DNA of 64,000 nucleotides from Branchinecta lynchi (taxonomy: Eukaryota; Arthropoda; Branchiopoda; Anostraca; Branchinectidae), in contig JAKZAP010000008.1 of NCBI GenBank assembly GCA_023053575.1, forward strand, positions 6,280,715 through 6,344,714. The letters run 5' to 3'. This document shows positions 11,601-26,600 of the stretch, piece after piece. Under the pieces are notes generated by a model, which saw nothing but the letters and a program-made list of their open reading frames with translations, had not been told where the DNA came from and ran no database searches. A program made the translations under genes and the position numbers. How positions within the stretch are numbered: position 1 is the stretch's first letter; every line of letters starts with the position of its first letter.

Positions 11601-14600
11601 GCTAGGTGGGCATTAAGTTTATTAGCTGTCTCCGCCTCCTGTTCATCCAGATTGAAATCGAGCCAGCTTGTGATTTGCCGACCATGCGTTTTATGTTGCT
11701 GTACCACTGACCAGGCTTAGAGTTGGAACAGGTGATTGACTTCCTTTTCATAAAAGTTTTCGGCTGCTTGACGAGTCATTTTCCTTATTTTGTTTTTCAA
11801 AATATTAGCCTGCTCCCGTTTGCCTTCCAACTTGTTTTTCCAACTTTAGCGGCTTTGAGCCTAAAGAGGACCCTTGCCAAGAAGGGCCGAAATATAGCTA
11901 TAATAAAATTCAGCTGACGTATCCGTTTTGTAATTCCACTGTTAAACCTCCATGATGTGTGCAGATCACTTCTTACCTTTACTAGAAAATTTTAGACCCG
12001 GAAGTTTGTCTCGCTGTAAATGCCGCAAGCGTAGTCTCGGCTCTTTTGCGAAACATGGAAAGCATAGGGCGCTACTCCCTGGTTTTATTTTGCTCTGGTT
12101 GACAGTAAACTATGCCATAATCGCGCTAATTTTTATTCCTCTAGCGTGAGAAGTTCCCTCTTGGATTCTATCTCGTATTCTCTGTAAAAGCTGATGACTA
12201 CGAATGCAGTGGGAAGAAAGACAACCAGATTAGAACGAGGAGAAAAGAGATAATCTTCAGAATAACAGAGAAGCTGAAGCCCCTTGAGTTCTATGCCGCT
12301 ACTCTGGGTGTGATTGGGGTATTTGCCCTGTTTTACGTCCTCGGAATTGTAATATGGATCATTCATTGCATAACGTAAGTCCCACTACGGCATTTCTACG
12401 CGATCGCACAAAGTGTTTATGGCTCGGTTGTGACTCGAATAGAGTGTTTCCGAGGCCTTCCGTGTGGCCCACAGCTTTGTTTCCGCGACTAAAACGATTT
12501 CTGTGGCTCGCTTTGTGGCTCGAATTTGACAAACAAGTGTGTGGTTTTCGGTATTGTGGCTTGAATTTGGTGGGAAATTCAAATTTAGCAGTGAAATAAA
12601 CTCGAGATAATAAAATTAATTACTTTGTCATACTTTGACATAAAATTGAGGATTCATTTTGCAGAGAATGGAGGTTATGTATGCCTGAAGCTCTATTTAT
12701 TGAAATTTTATCTGGATTTTAGTTTTATTTTGAGACGGTGAAATTACCGCAAAAAAAAAACCAACAATAGACAAAACAAGCGTTTCCGCGAGTTTCAACT
12801 TATGGCTCGACTGTGTGGCACACAATCGTGTTTCTTCGACAAAGTGTATGCCCCACAGTTGTGCCGCGGAAAAACTTTAATATTCGTGTAGTTAGCTTAA
12901 GCCTAGTTCCCACTATGGCTGGATTTCGCTTGGCTTCGTGAAATTGGCACCGCTTCAGCGGCAACTGCATGTAGGAGTCACGGTTATTTTCCTGAAGGTA
13001 CGCGTGATTCGCATAGAAATAAAAACAATCTTAAGCGAATAGCTTCACTGTCCGAGCTTCTCTTTCTTCTGGAGAAGATTTATTTCATTCCTTCCTTCAG
13101 CTTTTTCTGTGAGTATCGATTTAACCGTGTGAGTGGAATGCGTAAGTCAAGTGACGCAACATAATAATAACAATACAAAGCAGAGAAAAGGCTTTCGCCT
13201 CTAAATAACTCTAAGAAATTTTGAGTAGTCGAACTGATCAGAGTTAAAAATGCCATCAACAATGCACTTGAAATTGTTGATCGATTCAGCATTAACCGCA
13301 TCTTCGGTAAGGTTGTTCCAAGGATCAACAATTCTGTTGTCTTGATTTTGATTTTGCAAGCTTGTACGCGTGCCCCCGATGATGACGGTTAATGCTGAAT
13401 CTTACTAAATCAGTCACTTCAAAATTGTCATAGCTTCCATTAATTAATTTGAATGTTTCAATCAGGTCTCCTCTAAAAAATATGTATGCAATGGAGAAGG
13501 CACAACTTGGCTAATCTCTCTTGGTAGGGAAGATCGCGCAGATCTGGGACGAACTTCGTAGCTCTCCGTTTAATTTTTTCAGAAGCCTCAATGTCACGAT
13601 TGTAATATGGCCTCACTGTGGTGTGGCCATATTCAACGATCGGGCGAACCATCGACTTGAAAAGAAGTGAGAACAAACCATCCTGCTTAAATGTAAAGTT
13701 TCTTCGAATTACACCAAGGATTCTATTACACTTTTTCATGGTAAGGTTGTAATGTTGAGAGAAACGCCAATCCCATCGATCAGGACCCCTAGATCCCGTT
13801 GGGTCATGCATTCGGGTATCGTATGGCTGTTGAAAGTATAGGAAGTTTTAAAGTGAGAGGGTCCTAGGCGAAGATGGTGACTTTTTTCGACGTTGACTTC
13901 TATCAGCCACACTTGCATAAACATGTCGGTAACGAAATAAATGTGTATCAATCGATCAATCTTCATATTGATTCCCTAGTTGTAGGGAATAAATATGTTA
14001 TATGGATATAAATAAATAAATTTAATAAGAATAAATATGTTATTTTTATCAGCTGTAAAACATGATAGTATATGACTTCCAGTTCCAACACTTTGTTATA
14101 CAAAATAAAAGATTTTATATTTATTTCGCCAACTATTCATTATCACATATCTAATCTTACCTACTATGAGGAACCACTTTCTCAACTCAGAAGCGAATTT
14201 CAGCAAATATTCTGGTCTTAATTTGTTCCTAAGTGCAAATTAAGGTAAATTATTACTTAATAAGGTATGCGCAATACTGTTAATAGCCTGTATACAATTC
14301 AGTTTAGCTTACAATATTTAAACATAAATATAGCCATAGTCGGGTGGTGTGAGTGTGGGAAAAGGGAAAGAGGAGTGAGGCGAAACTGCGGGTCGAACTG
14401 AAGTAAGGGTATATCATGTCAATTTGTGGTTTCATGTCCGTTTTGTGTCTAGGTTTGGTCCTGCACCGCCTCTTGAACGGAGTTTACTTGAGGCAGAAGA
14501 TCAGCAGAGATATGGGACCTCGACGTCTTTGGACAGACCGGTACGGCCAGCCCGCAACAGGGAAGGAAAGCTGCTGGACAGCCGTGGAAGTCAGACTAGC

Positions 14601-17600
14601 TTATGGAGGTCGCAGGAAGGAGGCACATCGGTTGACTCAAGGGAGTCGTCTCTTAATTTGGAAGATGTTGATATGCTGGAGGACGCGTTTAACGACAAGG
14701 AGGTTTTCAGGTAAGTTGAGTGCTGCCATCTGCGCTAACCGGGCTCCGGAAAGTTGCTTATCTGTGAATATCTCATGCTGATTGTATAAATATTTATTTA
14801 CAGATTCATTCGATTTTAAATATTTTCAGCATGGTGACAAACTTGTTGCAAGGCATTCGACCTCCTAATTCGTTTTCGTGGGCGAAACAGGAAAGATATC
14901 CTCGGGCCATTGTTCACCGCCACTGCTTTACCTCATGTTGCTTTTGCTGCAACAGTCATAGAAATTTTTCGAATTTGCTACGTGTCTGCCATTAAAATAT
15001 CATATTCAAATTTTCCGAATTGCTCCTTGGGTCCCTATTTCTTTCAGTAATTCGCAGCTAGTTTTTGACTTTTAAGTAAAATAGCCAGTTTTAATTTCGA
15101 AGAAAAAGTTGACAAACTTTTACACAAAAGCATCGGAAGCCCTCCAAACCCACAAGCACAACACGTACCTATTTATTAACAAGTGCATAATGTAGTAGAC
15201 CTGCGTAAACAATTGTAATTTAGTTGTCGAAAGCATGTGTATTTTTTATAGTATTTGTATGTCACCGAGTGGATCAGTTGATTTGGCATAGTTTTGTTTT
15301 ATATTTATTTTTTACTCCTCAGTTTTGAAGGAAGTAAATGAATAAATAAATATAATATGTAAATCAAGAAATACTAAAAGATGAAATTATGACGAAATAA
15401 AAAAATTCAGTCACGGAAATGCAGTTTTAGATTCGGTGATCAGAAATTGCTTGGAAAGCTAATTGTGTACACTGACACTGACCTTAGAACCCTAGCTTGC
15501 TCATGGCTTAGCTACTCATTCTTTTTGTAGGACCAAGACGTTCCTATACGTGTCTGACCTCGCAAGGAAAGACCACAAATATATGTCTAGACGCTTCTAC
15601 TCATACATTTGGCAGCTTCTAACCATAACAACCTTCTACGCCTTACCAGTGTTGCAGCTTGTTGTCACATACCAGAAGGTAAGCATTATCATTTTGGTAA
15701 CTTAAAGTTTAACCGAAAAGGGCTCCGATAGGACAGTCTAGTTTACTATCACTTATTCACTTGAGCAGGCTTCAAGACCCGGTAAAAATGTGATTTTCAT
15801 ACTGTAAATTTTCCTTTCCGGATTTGTGGTACCTCCATCTGCTTCTACCTGTATCCTTGAACATTTAGCAACTACAACGGCAAACGATTCCCAAAGAATA
15901 CGAAAATGGTAGATTATTATTCTGATATTTGCATCGTCTGATAGCTATAACGTCTGATATTTGATTCCTTAGCCATGAAACTGGATCTTGGCCAGAGGCA
16001 TCACGTTTGTTCTCTTGTTTAAATTGAGCGGTTCAGTTGTATAGCCGGTTTTTTCGGGAGGACATCCATATTCTCAACGTCCCTACAAGACGTCAATACA
16101 ATTTTACAGCTTGAATCAGAATCAGAATCATTTATTTTACACAAGCTATCGTAGTCAAGAAGAGACTCAACTAAATGGCGCTTGGGCTTGCAAATTAAAA
16201 GAGGACACAAATAAGAACAAAAACTTCAGCACTTATTAAACACTGACGTGTAATACGGAACGAACGTGTTTGAAAACCTATTTGTTCGTGTGGTAGGCGG
16301 TACCAGTTTTTCTTTGTTTTTGGACCTAGTGTCAACTCGATTCGGCATGACCGGTGGTAGTATGGCCCTATGTTTGTCACTTCGTAGAAGGAATTGACCA
16401 AATTTGCATATCAAACTGAACCGACGGTCGTAAAGGGACGGTAGTTGAAGAAAATGTGATACGTTTCTTTATGACTATTCACGCAGTTAACGGTTAAATC
16501 GTACATGGATGCCTTGCATTGACCATGAATCGAACAATTCGGCGGTTGGGCAAGTTTTGTAAATCTTGCCCGTTTCTGTTATTAACGTTTTGAGTCTGGA
16601 ACTTTAATACATTTGTTATGAGTTCTGCATGAACTTCGTTTAAAACGGGTCCAACCATGTGACGCTATGTCCGTCCAGTCTTGCCTTCGAAGCAAAACTT
16701 CTTGTCAGCTACAGGAATGTAGAGTTCGAATTAAGTTGGCTGGTTTTCCGACAGCTAGGTATAATAATAATAATAATAATAATGTATTTAAAGCCTTAGG
16801 GCCATATATAAACAATTAAATATAAAACTTCATAATAAATACTGTTATCACACTACATAAACTAAACTGCACTCGCCCGATCAACTTTTATTTTAATACT
16901 ATTCGACACGAATCTACATACACCTGGAGATGTGCTCTTCATGATATCAGGAAACAGTATCTCCCTATCCCCCGAGCAAGATTCCCGTAAAATCGAGAGC
17001 TCGCGACACCGTGCAACCAAGTGGGCTGGGTCATCGTCTCCCTCACCGCAAAGGGAGGGCTGTTCATACTGGGGGAAACTCTTTTTTTTCTTATCAAACT
17101 TGCTTTTCTCGTGTACTGGTAGACAGTTCGCTCGCAACTGTATCCAGAGAGTAAGGTAAGTTTTTGGGAGGTTTAGCTTCATATAAAATTCTGGCCCAAA
17201 ACTCTCTTTGACCGTTTTATAATTTACTAGTGTCTCCGATTCTCTAACGATACCTGCCCATTTCTGTATTTCTTTGTCTTCTAATATTCTTACTACTTCT
17301 TTTACCTGAGATGGTAGTTCCGATGTGGGCCTTAAGCCATTGTTTCAAGCACTGGACAGTCCCACGGAATCTAGGAGGGCTTTGATCTGGAATGGCCATC
17401 ACGTTTTTTTTTTCCCATTAGAAGAAGCTCATTATATGCTGATTTGAGCAGTCTTTCCTCAGGCATCTGGATAAGTTTTAACTAAAATTGTAGGATTTGG
17501 CCTAGTCTCTGTTTTCTCATCGAAAATAGTCCTAGGTCCCCTTTTAATGCTTGCGAATGGGTTGTGGGATGTAGCCTGTAGACTCTCTTGTAGTACTGTA

Positions 17601-20600
17601 GCTGTATGGTTTCGATCTGTGGAGCTGTCTCAAAACCCAATAATTCAGCACCGTAGTGGAATACCGGCATTATTTGTGAAGTAAAAATATGTCTATGGAT
17701 CTTTAATGTTTTTATTCCCATCAGTGCCTGATTTTGAAATATTGCTGCGGATGCCACTCGCCCGCGTGTTACCATTTCCGTTAAATGTGTATTCCAACTT
17801 CCATTCGGGGTCAGCGTAAAACCAAGATATTGAAATTTATTCGTCGTTTTTATTTTCTCTCCTTTGAACATAAATTCGTGAATTTCCTCGTTACTTAACT
17901 TTGATGTAAAAGTAACTATCTCTGTTTTACTACTGTTAAGGGCTAATTTGTGTATATCCAGGTGTTCCGCCACCAATTCTAACAGGATTTGTAGGTCATT
18001 TGCTGATTTCGCCACCAGCACTGTATCGTCAGCGAATAGAAGCACTGAAAACGCCTTATTGCCTAGGGTTACTGTCGGGGCCCATCTTTTTTCCAAGAAC
18101 TCTATCAAATCATTAATAAATATTCCAAACAGCTTTGGAGATAAAATACTTCCTTGTTTCACACCTTTTCTATTCTTGAAACTTCGTGACATACCTTTGT
18201 CTAATATTTTAACTATCCCCTTCGTTGTCGTGTACATGCTAACTAACAATTTCACCAAAATTACCGGTAAATCTATTTTTAATAATTCCTTTCCAAGCAA
18301 TAGCCTATCTACTGTATCAAAAGCTTTTTGTAGATCTAAAAATGCGACAAAAAATGTCTTATTTCCCTTCCCATATTTTTCTATCAGTGTTTTCAAAACG
18401 AACATACGGTCGGACGTACTATAACTTCTTCTGAATCCCCCTTGTTCTTCTTTTATTACCTTATAAAATTCAAGCCATCTCCCTAACCTTTTATCTATTA
18501 TTTTTTCAAACACCTTGCTTAATGCCGACATTAGCGCAATCGGCCTGTAGTTACTATGAATCAAGGGGTTTCCTTTCTTCAGTAATGGCAAAACAATGGA
18601 TGTTTTCCATGTCGCTGATCACTCCTGGAATTGGAGAATCCGGTTAAATAAACACACAATCAACGCTACAAAAACCGAAGGAAATGCTTTATACATTCGT
18701 GATGGAATGCCGTCTACTCCCGGGGCACTTCCTCCTTTTGTTTGTATTGGCGCTTGTTTCACATCATATTCTTTTATTTCTTCTAATACCTCATAATCTT
18801 TTTCTTTTTGTGGGAACACATTCTCTTCTTTACTAGTTTCCATTTCATCCTTCAAATCAAGTATATTTCCACAGTCTCCAATACTCCGGCCATGAATCCA
18901 GGCTAGGGCCCTCTTTACTTTTTGTTTAGTTTTCGTTGATTCTCTTACTTTCTTCCAAAACTCCCGGCCTATAGATTTTTTTAAATGATGCCGCCACCTC
19001 TAATTCATCTTTCTTCCGTTCTTCCAGTTTTTTTCGCTTGATTAACTTCTTATATTCCCTCCTCTCTGTTCTATACCGGTTCATTAATTCTTCTCAGTCT
19101 GACTGACTATTTTCTATCCTATTAACCGACTCTTAGAGTTTTTACCACTTCTTCTTTTTTATCTTGGCATTTTTATGGCACACAGTGCCATATAGCGATC
19201 GCAATTTCTGTCCGTCCGTCGGTCTGTCCAGGTTTTGCTAGTTCGGGCACTTCCACATAAGCTAGGACGATAAAACTTGGCAGGCGTATCAGGGACCCCA
19301 AATGATTAAGTTGGAAATAGTCACTTCCCCGATCCGAGCACCGTGGGGGGAGTGGAGGGAGGGGGAATCCGGAATCTTGAGGTATTTTTAACTTTTGAGC
19401 GGGTAATCGGATCTCGATGAAACTTGATATTTGGAACGACCTCATGCCTCAGACGACCCACTTAAAATCCAGACCGGATCCGGTGACTTTTGGGGGGAGC
19501 TGGAGGGGGCAACCGGAAATCTTGGGAAACGCTATGAGTGGAGGGACCGAGATGAAACTTGGTGGGAAGACACCTAGCAAACTCTAGATACATCATTGAC
19601 ATAACCGAGCCGATTCGGGCACTGTGGGGGGGAGTGGAGGGAGGGGGAATCCGGAATCTTGAGGTATTTATAACTTTGAACGGGTGATCGGATCTCGATG
19701 GAACTTGATATTTGGAAAGACCTCATGCCTCAGACGACCTACTTAAAATCCGGACCGGATCCGGTGACTTTTGGGGGGAGCTGGAGGGGGCAACCGGAAA
19801 TCTGGAAACGCTAGGAGTGGAGGGATCGAGATGAAACTTGGTGGGAAGACACCTAGCAAACACTAGATTCATCATTGACATAACCGAACCGATTCGGGTA
19901 CTGTGGGGGGAGTGGAGGGAGGGGGAATCCGGAATATTGAGGTATTTATAACTTTTGAACGGGTGATCGGATCTCGATGGAACTTGATATTTGGAAAGAC
20001 CTCATACCTCAGACGACCCACTTATAATCTGGACCGGATCCGGTGACTTTTGGGGGGAGCTGGAGGGGGCAACCGGAAATCTTGGGAAACGCTATGAGTG
20101 GAGTGATCGAGATGAAACTTGGTGGGAAGACACCTAGCAAACACTAGATACATCATTGACATGACCGAGCCGATTCGGGCACTGTCGGGGGAGTGGAGGG
20201 AGGGGGAATCCGGAATCTTGAGGTATTTATAACTTTTGAACGGGTGACCGGATCTCAATGAAACTTGATATTTGGAACGACCTCATGCCTCAGACGACCC
20301 ACTTAAAATCCGGACCGGATCTGGTGACTTTTGGGGGGAGCTGGAGGGGGCAACCGGAAATCCTGGGAAACGCTATGAGTGGAGGGATCGAGATGAAACT
20401 TGGTGGGAAGACACCTAGCAAACACTAGATACATCATTGACATGACCGAGCCTATTCGGGCACTGTCGGGGGAGTGGAGGGAGGGGGAATCCGGAATCTT
20501 GAGGTATTTATAACTTTTGAACGGGTGACCGGATCTCGATGAAACTTGATATTTGGAAAGACCTCATGCCTCAGACGGCCCACTTAAAATCCGGACCGGA

Positions 20601-23600
20601 TCCGGTGACTTTTGGGGGGAGCTGGAGGGGAGAACCGGAAATATTAGAAAACGCTTTGAGTGAAGGGATCGAGATGAAACTTGGTGGGAAGACACCTAGC
20701 AAACACTAGATATGTCATTGACATAACCGAGCCGTGCCTACTCGTAACAAGTGCCATATGAGCTCGTAGCTCTTGTTTATCAAAGAATTGCCGTTTTCTA
20801 AATTTTTGACGTTTACTTATCACTGGCTCAGCCGCTACACGTATCGGGGAACGTAACTCATCTAGTATTACATCCACTTCTCTTTTATCATCTTAAAGAG
20901 CTTCTAACCTATGATCTATCTATCACCTCTTTCTTTGTTAATGCTTTTTCCAATCTAGATTCTTCGTCCCTACTCCACTCACTACGTAACTGCAACATGT
21001 CTGATACCTCTGTACGAGTTACTCTTGTCTTTTCGCGATTTGGGTCGTATCGTAACCAATTTTTCGTCTTCTTTTCAAATACAATTTCAATTTTAATCGG
21101 GAGATGATCAGATCCAGGCAGGACCTTCACATCTTTCACGCAATTAGCGAGGCAAACATCCACCAGTACATAATTGATAACGCTACTTCGAAGCCAAGCC
21201 AAGCACGTAAACTCACCCCTGCCTTTATCATTACCGAACCTTCCATTTCCGATAACCAAGCCAACTTCAGCGCATAGTGCCCTACCCCAAACATTGACTG
21301 ATCTATTTTCGTCCATACTGTTTCTTGGTATCTTGTAGGCATCTGGGACTAAACATGGAATATCTGGAATAGAAATATCATTTAGTTCGGGTTTATTTCC
21401 GGTATATGCATTAAAGTCTCCCATTTTTAGAAAATGGTCATGTGGGTAACGCGTACGCAATTCTTGCACTTCACTTTCTAGGATAGACCACGTGTCTTCC
21501 TTCTCATACTTGCTATTTTGTAGCGGTATGTAAACCGATCCTACTGTAATGTATTTTCCTTCTGGCATTTCTACCCTTAACCATACCAAATTTTCCGAAA
21601 TACTTTTTACTCTCGAATAAGTACGAAATGATTTTTTCCTCAATAGCACTATAACTCCTCCGTAAAATCGGTTATTCTTTGCTTTATCCCGACCTACATC
21701 TTCTGCAAAATAATTATCAAATAAAGGCACGTTCTTTCTATCGTGCCATTTCTAAATTAACGTCAACAAATCTAACCTAGTTAGCTCTTTCTCTACACTT
21801 GCAAGTTTACTTTGTAGTCCTTGCACATTCCACGCTGCAAAAGATCTCGTTGTAATATGGCCCTGGGCATCCTAGCTTGAAGACACCGAATCACTTTTTT
21901 CGTCGTTTAAGGTAAAGGGACCATGGGTTTGGTTACTAAGGGGCTGAAAGTTGAGATGATAGTAGTGATAGTACTCGCGATTACCACTCTGTTGTCTGTG
22001 ACCGCCTCTTTGGTAGCTCCGCTCTCTCCTCCCCTTTGTTGTATCTTCATAGTTTGGTCTCATCTGTCGAGCGTTGCGGCTATCTGAACGGAACCTGTCG
22101 TCTGGACTGATGATTTAACCTATTTTCCTGAGTGTCCCACGGCTAGCGTTGCTGCCGTTTGCTGCGTCTTCTCTAGCTTCGTTTCTCGTAGTACGGGGTT
22201 TCTGAGGGATTTGGGGCTGCGGGTTTGGGACCACAGTATTGGTAGACGAATTCCTATCGCTTTCGTCGTCTGCTTCATCAGTCGATACCATTTGAGTCTC
22301 ATCATCTGTTGCAGTATCAGTGTTAGCACAAGGTGCAGAGGCCCTTAGCTCATACGCTGGCTGCCGATGGTAGCGTAATCTCTATCCTCGGGCATTTCAG
22401 TGACGTCCTGGCCATCGAAAATGAACACGCGCTCATTGATGATGAGCTTGGTTCCTCTGAGACGCACGCTTCTTCCTTCGGCAATTGCTCTGTTCATCAT
22501 GGGTTTGAACCTGTTCCGAGCTTCTCGTTCGGCTGACGTGTAGTCAGGGGCTACACCAACGCCATCTAGTTTCAGTTCCCGTACGTTTTTCAAAATGTAG
22601 TTGCGAGTATCTGTCGAGTTCAGTTTGAGCACTACTGGACCTGACCTATGGCGGAACACATCTCTAACGTCACTTCTGGTCAACTGTAGTGCCGGAAGCC
22701 GTCAGTTCAGATAATCCATCAGTTCGGCTTTGAGAGAACTGTTAGCGCGATCACTTCAAGGCTGGAAGTTATAGATCATGATGTTTGACCGCTTCATTTC
22801 TGCTTCTGAGAGGTTCATTTTCCTGTTTGATTCGACCAATTTGTCGTTCACCAAGCACAATTCGCGTGAAACCGCCTCATTCTTTGTTTTATGCCTCTCG
22901 AGTTGTTCCTTCAAGTCCGTTAGCTGAGCAGTGATAGCTGCTACACCATCTGAGAGTGGAGGGATTAACTTCATTTTACTGTTCATTTCTCCCAGAAGTT
23001 TTAAAATCGATTCTTGGTCTTCCATTTCTCTCCGAATATCGAGAAGTTGTTTTTGGGATCCCAAAACGTAAGTGGAGGGATACCTATGACGTCGCAAAGT
23101 TTGTCCGTCTGTCTGTCCGCACGATAATTCTCGAAGGGATTGAGATATTTTGATGAAACTTGGTGGGAGGATCCTTTGGGTCAAGTTCGAAGATGGGCTC
23201 TGTAGCCGTATATTTAAGGGTGGGGAGGGGTTTCAAATTAAGGGACAAAAATGTTTTTTTGAAAGCTATTGAGATAGTCGATTATGGGGTGAGAAGACAT
23301 GCTGAGTGCGATGGTGTCTTGTGGTTTGTTGTCGGACAAGTAGTTCGTCCAGAATCCGGCAAAAACCGGAAGTTTGTTAAAAGTAAAAGTTTCATTTGAC
23401 GTTGATTAAATGTTTGATTCAGGGGTAAGAAGAATGCTGAACACGATGGTGAAAATCATTTTCTTGCTGAACATGTAGTTCGTCCGGAATCCGAGAAAAA
23501 AACGGAAAGTTGGTTTGTAATTTTATTATGTGATGTGTAATATCACGAATTAAATAAATTGATTGATTGAATTGAAAAGAAAAAGTTTCATTTGAAGTTG

Positions 23601-26600
23601 ATTATATGTTTGATTTAGGGGTAAAAAGACATGCTGAGCATGATGGTGAACCGTTTTGCACTATCAAATGTCATTCGCACTCAGCTTGGGCTGAAGAACA
23701 TCAACAGATAGTGTGATGCGTCATATCTGTTTGCGCATCCTTGTGTTAGGGCATATTGCACCTCTGGCAATGCAGACAGTGTATATTTGTAGGCTATAGA
23801 TCAAAATCATAATCAAACAATACAAAACCATCTACAGTGGTGTCTGGGAGAAAATTCATCCATCCTTTTGCTTTTTAGGTGCTAAACGACACTGGAGACC
23901 AGGACCTGTGCTACTACAACTTCCTATGCGCCCATCCGTACGGAAAACTGACGGATTTCAATCACGTTTTCTCAAATGTCGGTTATATCATGTTGGGGGT
24001 CCTCTTCTGTATCTTGGTGTTCTTTCGGGATATCAAACACAAGACGGCAAACGAACAGAACATGCGGTTAGAAAAAGTAAGCCATTTCTCCTGTTTTACA
24101 ACTTTCCGGGGAACAAATGTGGGAAGTGACGTTCTCCGGGATGATGAGCAATGTTCGTTTTTACCAGGCTAGTAACTTGTGCACCACCAAGTACTTCACC
24201 CCTGCTGTACTTTCAGTTCAGTTTCATTTTTGCTTTAAAAAAAAAGTGTGAAAAGTGTCTCTGTACATAGGGGTTACAATATACACAAACAGAAATCCTT
24301 TCAACCCTCCATTGCAAGTACGTCTATGTCCGCAATTGCGTGGCACCTCATCCCTGCTTTAATTTCTGTCCACTGCATGCGTAGTTTCAATGTGTTTGTT
24401 AAGGCTAGTTTTAATCTGTTTGTTTTCTTTTCTAGTACTATGGGATCCCTCAGTATTATGGACTTTACTACGCGATGGGGGTGTCGTTGATCGTCGAAGG
24501 AGTTATGAGTGCATGCTATCATATTTGTCCGACACATGCAAATTATCAGTTTGGTAAGTGGTTGTGGCTTCGGGAAGAAGAAAACGGGATAATAACATAA
24601 TAGGAGAGCGCGTGTGATAAATTTTGACCGCTGACGACGTTTTGACGTTGGCTTTGTCTGACCGAAAAGGGGATGTACCACTTTTTGGGATCCCACAACG
24701 TCAGTGGAGGGATACCTAGGACATCGCAAAAGTTGTCCGTCTGTCCGTCCGTCCGTCTGTCAGCACGATAACTCTCGAAGGTAATGAGATATTTTGATGA
24801 AACTTGGTGTGAGGAGTTCGTAGATGGGCTCTGTAGCCCTAGATTTAGGGTAGGCGAGGGGTGTCAAATTAAGGGACAACAAAAAAAAAATTTCAATTTT
24901 TCCTGGAGTACTTAATACATAAGTAAAATAAATAGGTACTTGAAGCTCTCAAGTACCAATAAATTCTTAAGTACTTTCAAGTACTCTCCCAAGTACATTC
25001 CGCTTCGATGGAATGATTTTTTAACGGAAAATTATTTTTCAGAAAAGGGAATTTCAAGACTCAAAAGTAGTTCGATTTCAGATTTGGCAAAAAGTTTTGA
25101 AAGTAAACACAGCATCTTTGCCATCATTCTACAAGGAAGGTGTTTTAGTGTTCAAGGTACCATAAATCACGATGGGTCTTTGAAGGCTGTGTACAAGCCT
25201 ACCTTAGATGCTTATGAAAGTTCTTTCTTACATTAACATGTCCCTTTATGACCATATTAGGAAAGCCCGTAATTATTTACTTTGCTAGACTGGTTGTTGA
25301 CTTTCGTCAACAAGACTAAATGAAGAAGCGTAGCTCTACTGTCTTTGTGGTGTTTAATTCTTTCTTTAAAATTGCCAAATGCCTTTTTTTATAACTTTCA
25401 TTTATTTTCCATTATACGACTGAATATGACTGAGGAATTGTGGTCGTGTACTTAATACTTGATACTTAAGTACAAAATCTGGAAGTACTTGATGCTTAAT
25501 ACTTAAGTACAAATTTGAAGTACTTGTTACAACACTGGTTAGTAGACATGCTGAAGACGACCGTGAAAACCATTTTCTCGGGCGAACAAGTAGTTGGCCC
25601 GGAATTCGGCCAAAACCGGAAAGTTTATTAAAGTATAAGTTTTATTTGAAGTTGATTAGATGTTCGATTCAGGGGTAAGAAGACATGCTGAACACTTATT
25701 TGACAATCATTTTCTACCCCCACAAGTAGTTCGCCCGGAATTCGGCCAAAACCGGAAAATTTGTTAAAAGCAAAAGTTTTATTTGAAGTTGGTTAGATGT
25801 CCGTTTTAGGGGTAAGAAGATATGCTGAATCCGTATGTGATAATCCTTTTTACCCGGACATATAGTTCGCCCGGAATCCGGCTGAAAGCGGAATTTTTGT
25901 TTTATAAGCTAAAGTTTTATTTGAAGTTGACTAGATGTTCGGTATAGGGGTAAGAAGGTACGCTGAATTCATATTTGGGCTTGGTTTTTTTTTTTGCCGG
26001 ACAAGCAGTTCGCCATGAGGAATTCGGCCGAAACCGGGAATTTGGCAGAAGTAAGGCAGGATGTTTCGATCAGTTTCGTCAAAATAGATATGATTAAAGG
26101 GGTAAACACATACTGCTTTGCTCAGAGGATTAGATATTTGGCCTGAATCTGTTTCTAAATTTTAATAGTAAAAATGCTCAAGGAGTCTGTCGAAGATTGG
26201 ATCTGGCGAAGACAAGACAATATTTTCTGTATCATATATTACATTTTTGGGATCCCATCGAAACCTTTGGTCTTGTTACTTAATGGGAAAACTGCATTAA
26301 TTATCCGTAAGTACATCGTTTCTGCTGCGTTGTTTTAGGCCAATATAAGTACTACGATAGGCTACTGAACCATTTTGTGAATCTGTTCGGGTGTCGATGG
26401 AGGGATCAGTGTTAGATGAATGGTGATTAGCCCATTCGCTCTATAATTGTTTTTAGTGGAGTGTCTCATCTATGAATACTTCACTCTTGTGTCCTCATTC
26501 TTGTGTCATCTTCTGTCCGCTGTTGACGGTTTTCCGTTTTCGATTTTCACCATTTCTTTTAGTTCTTGACACGTGAACCATGACAGGTATCAAATTGAAC

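Larger units (their letters stand above)
16755..23055 (-). mobile_element. Near full-length non-LTR retrotransposon, interrupted
   Basis: Reading leftwards: an ORF1-like protein (about 23030-21870), an APE-type endonuclease (21730-20909), RT (18855-17482), a C-terminal zinc knuckle (17180-16865) and an ATT-repeat tail at 16762-16785. A repeat-bearing element (19170-20793) interrupts it between endonuclease and RT, and frames are broken in several places, so this copy is inactive. It occupies the 8.2-kb SID-1 intron in the antisense direction. Confidence 0.85.

Noticed and set aside
24915..25520. AAGTACTT-rich stretch resembling the Polinton iterons
   Set aside because: Spacing is irregular and the unit differs from the 21-bp array; likely chance similarity of A/T-rich palindromes.
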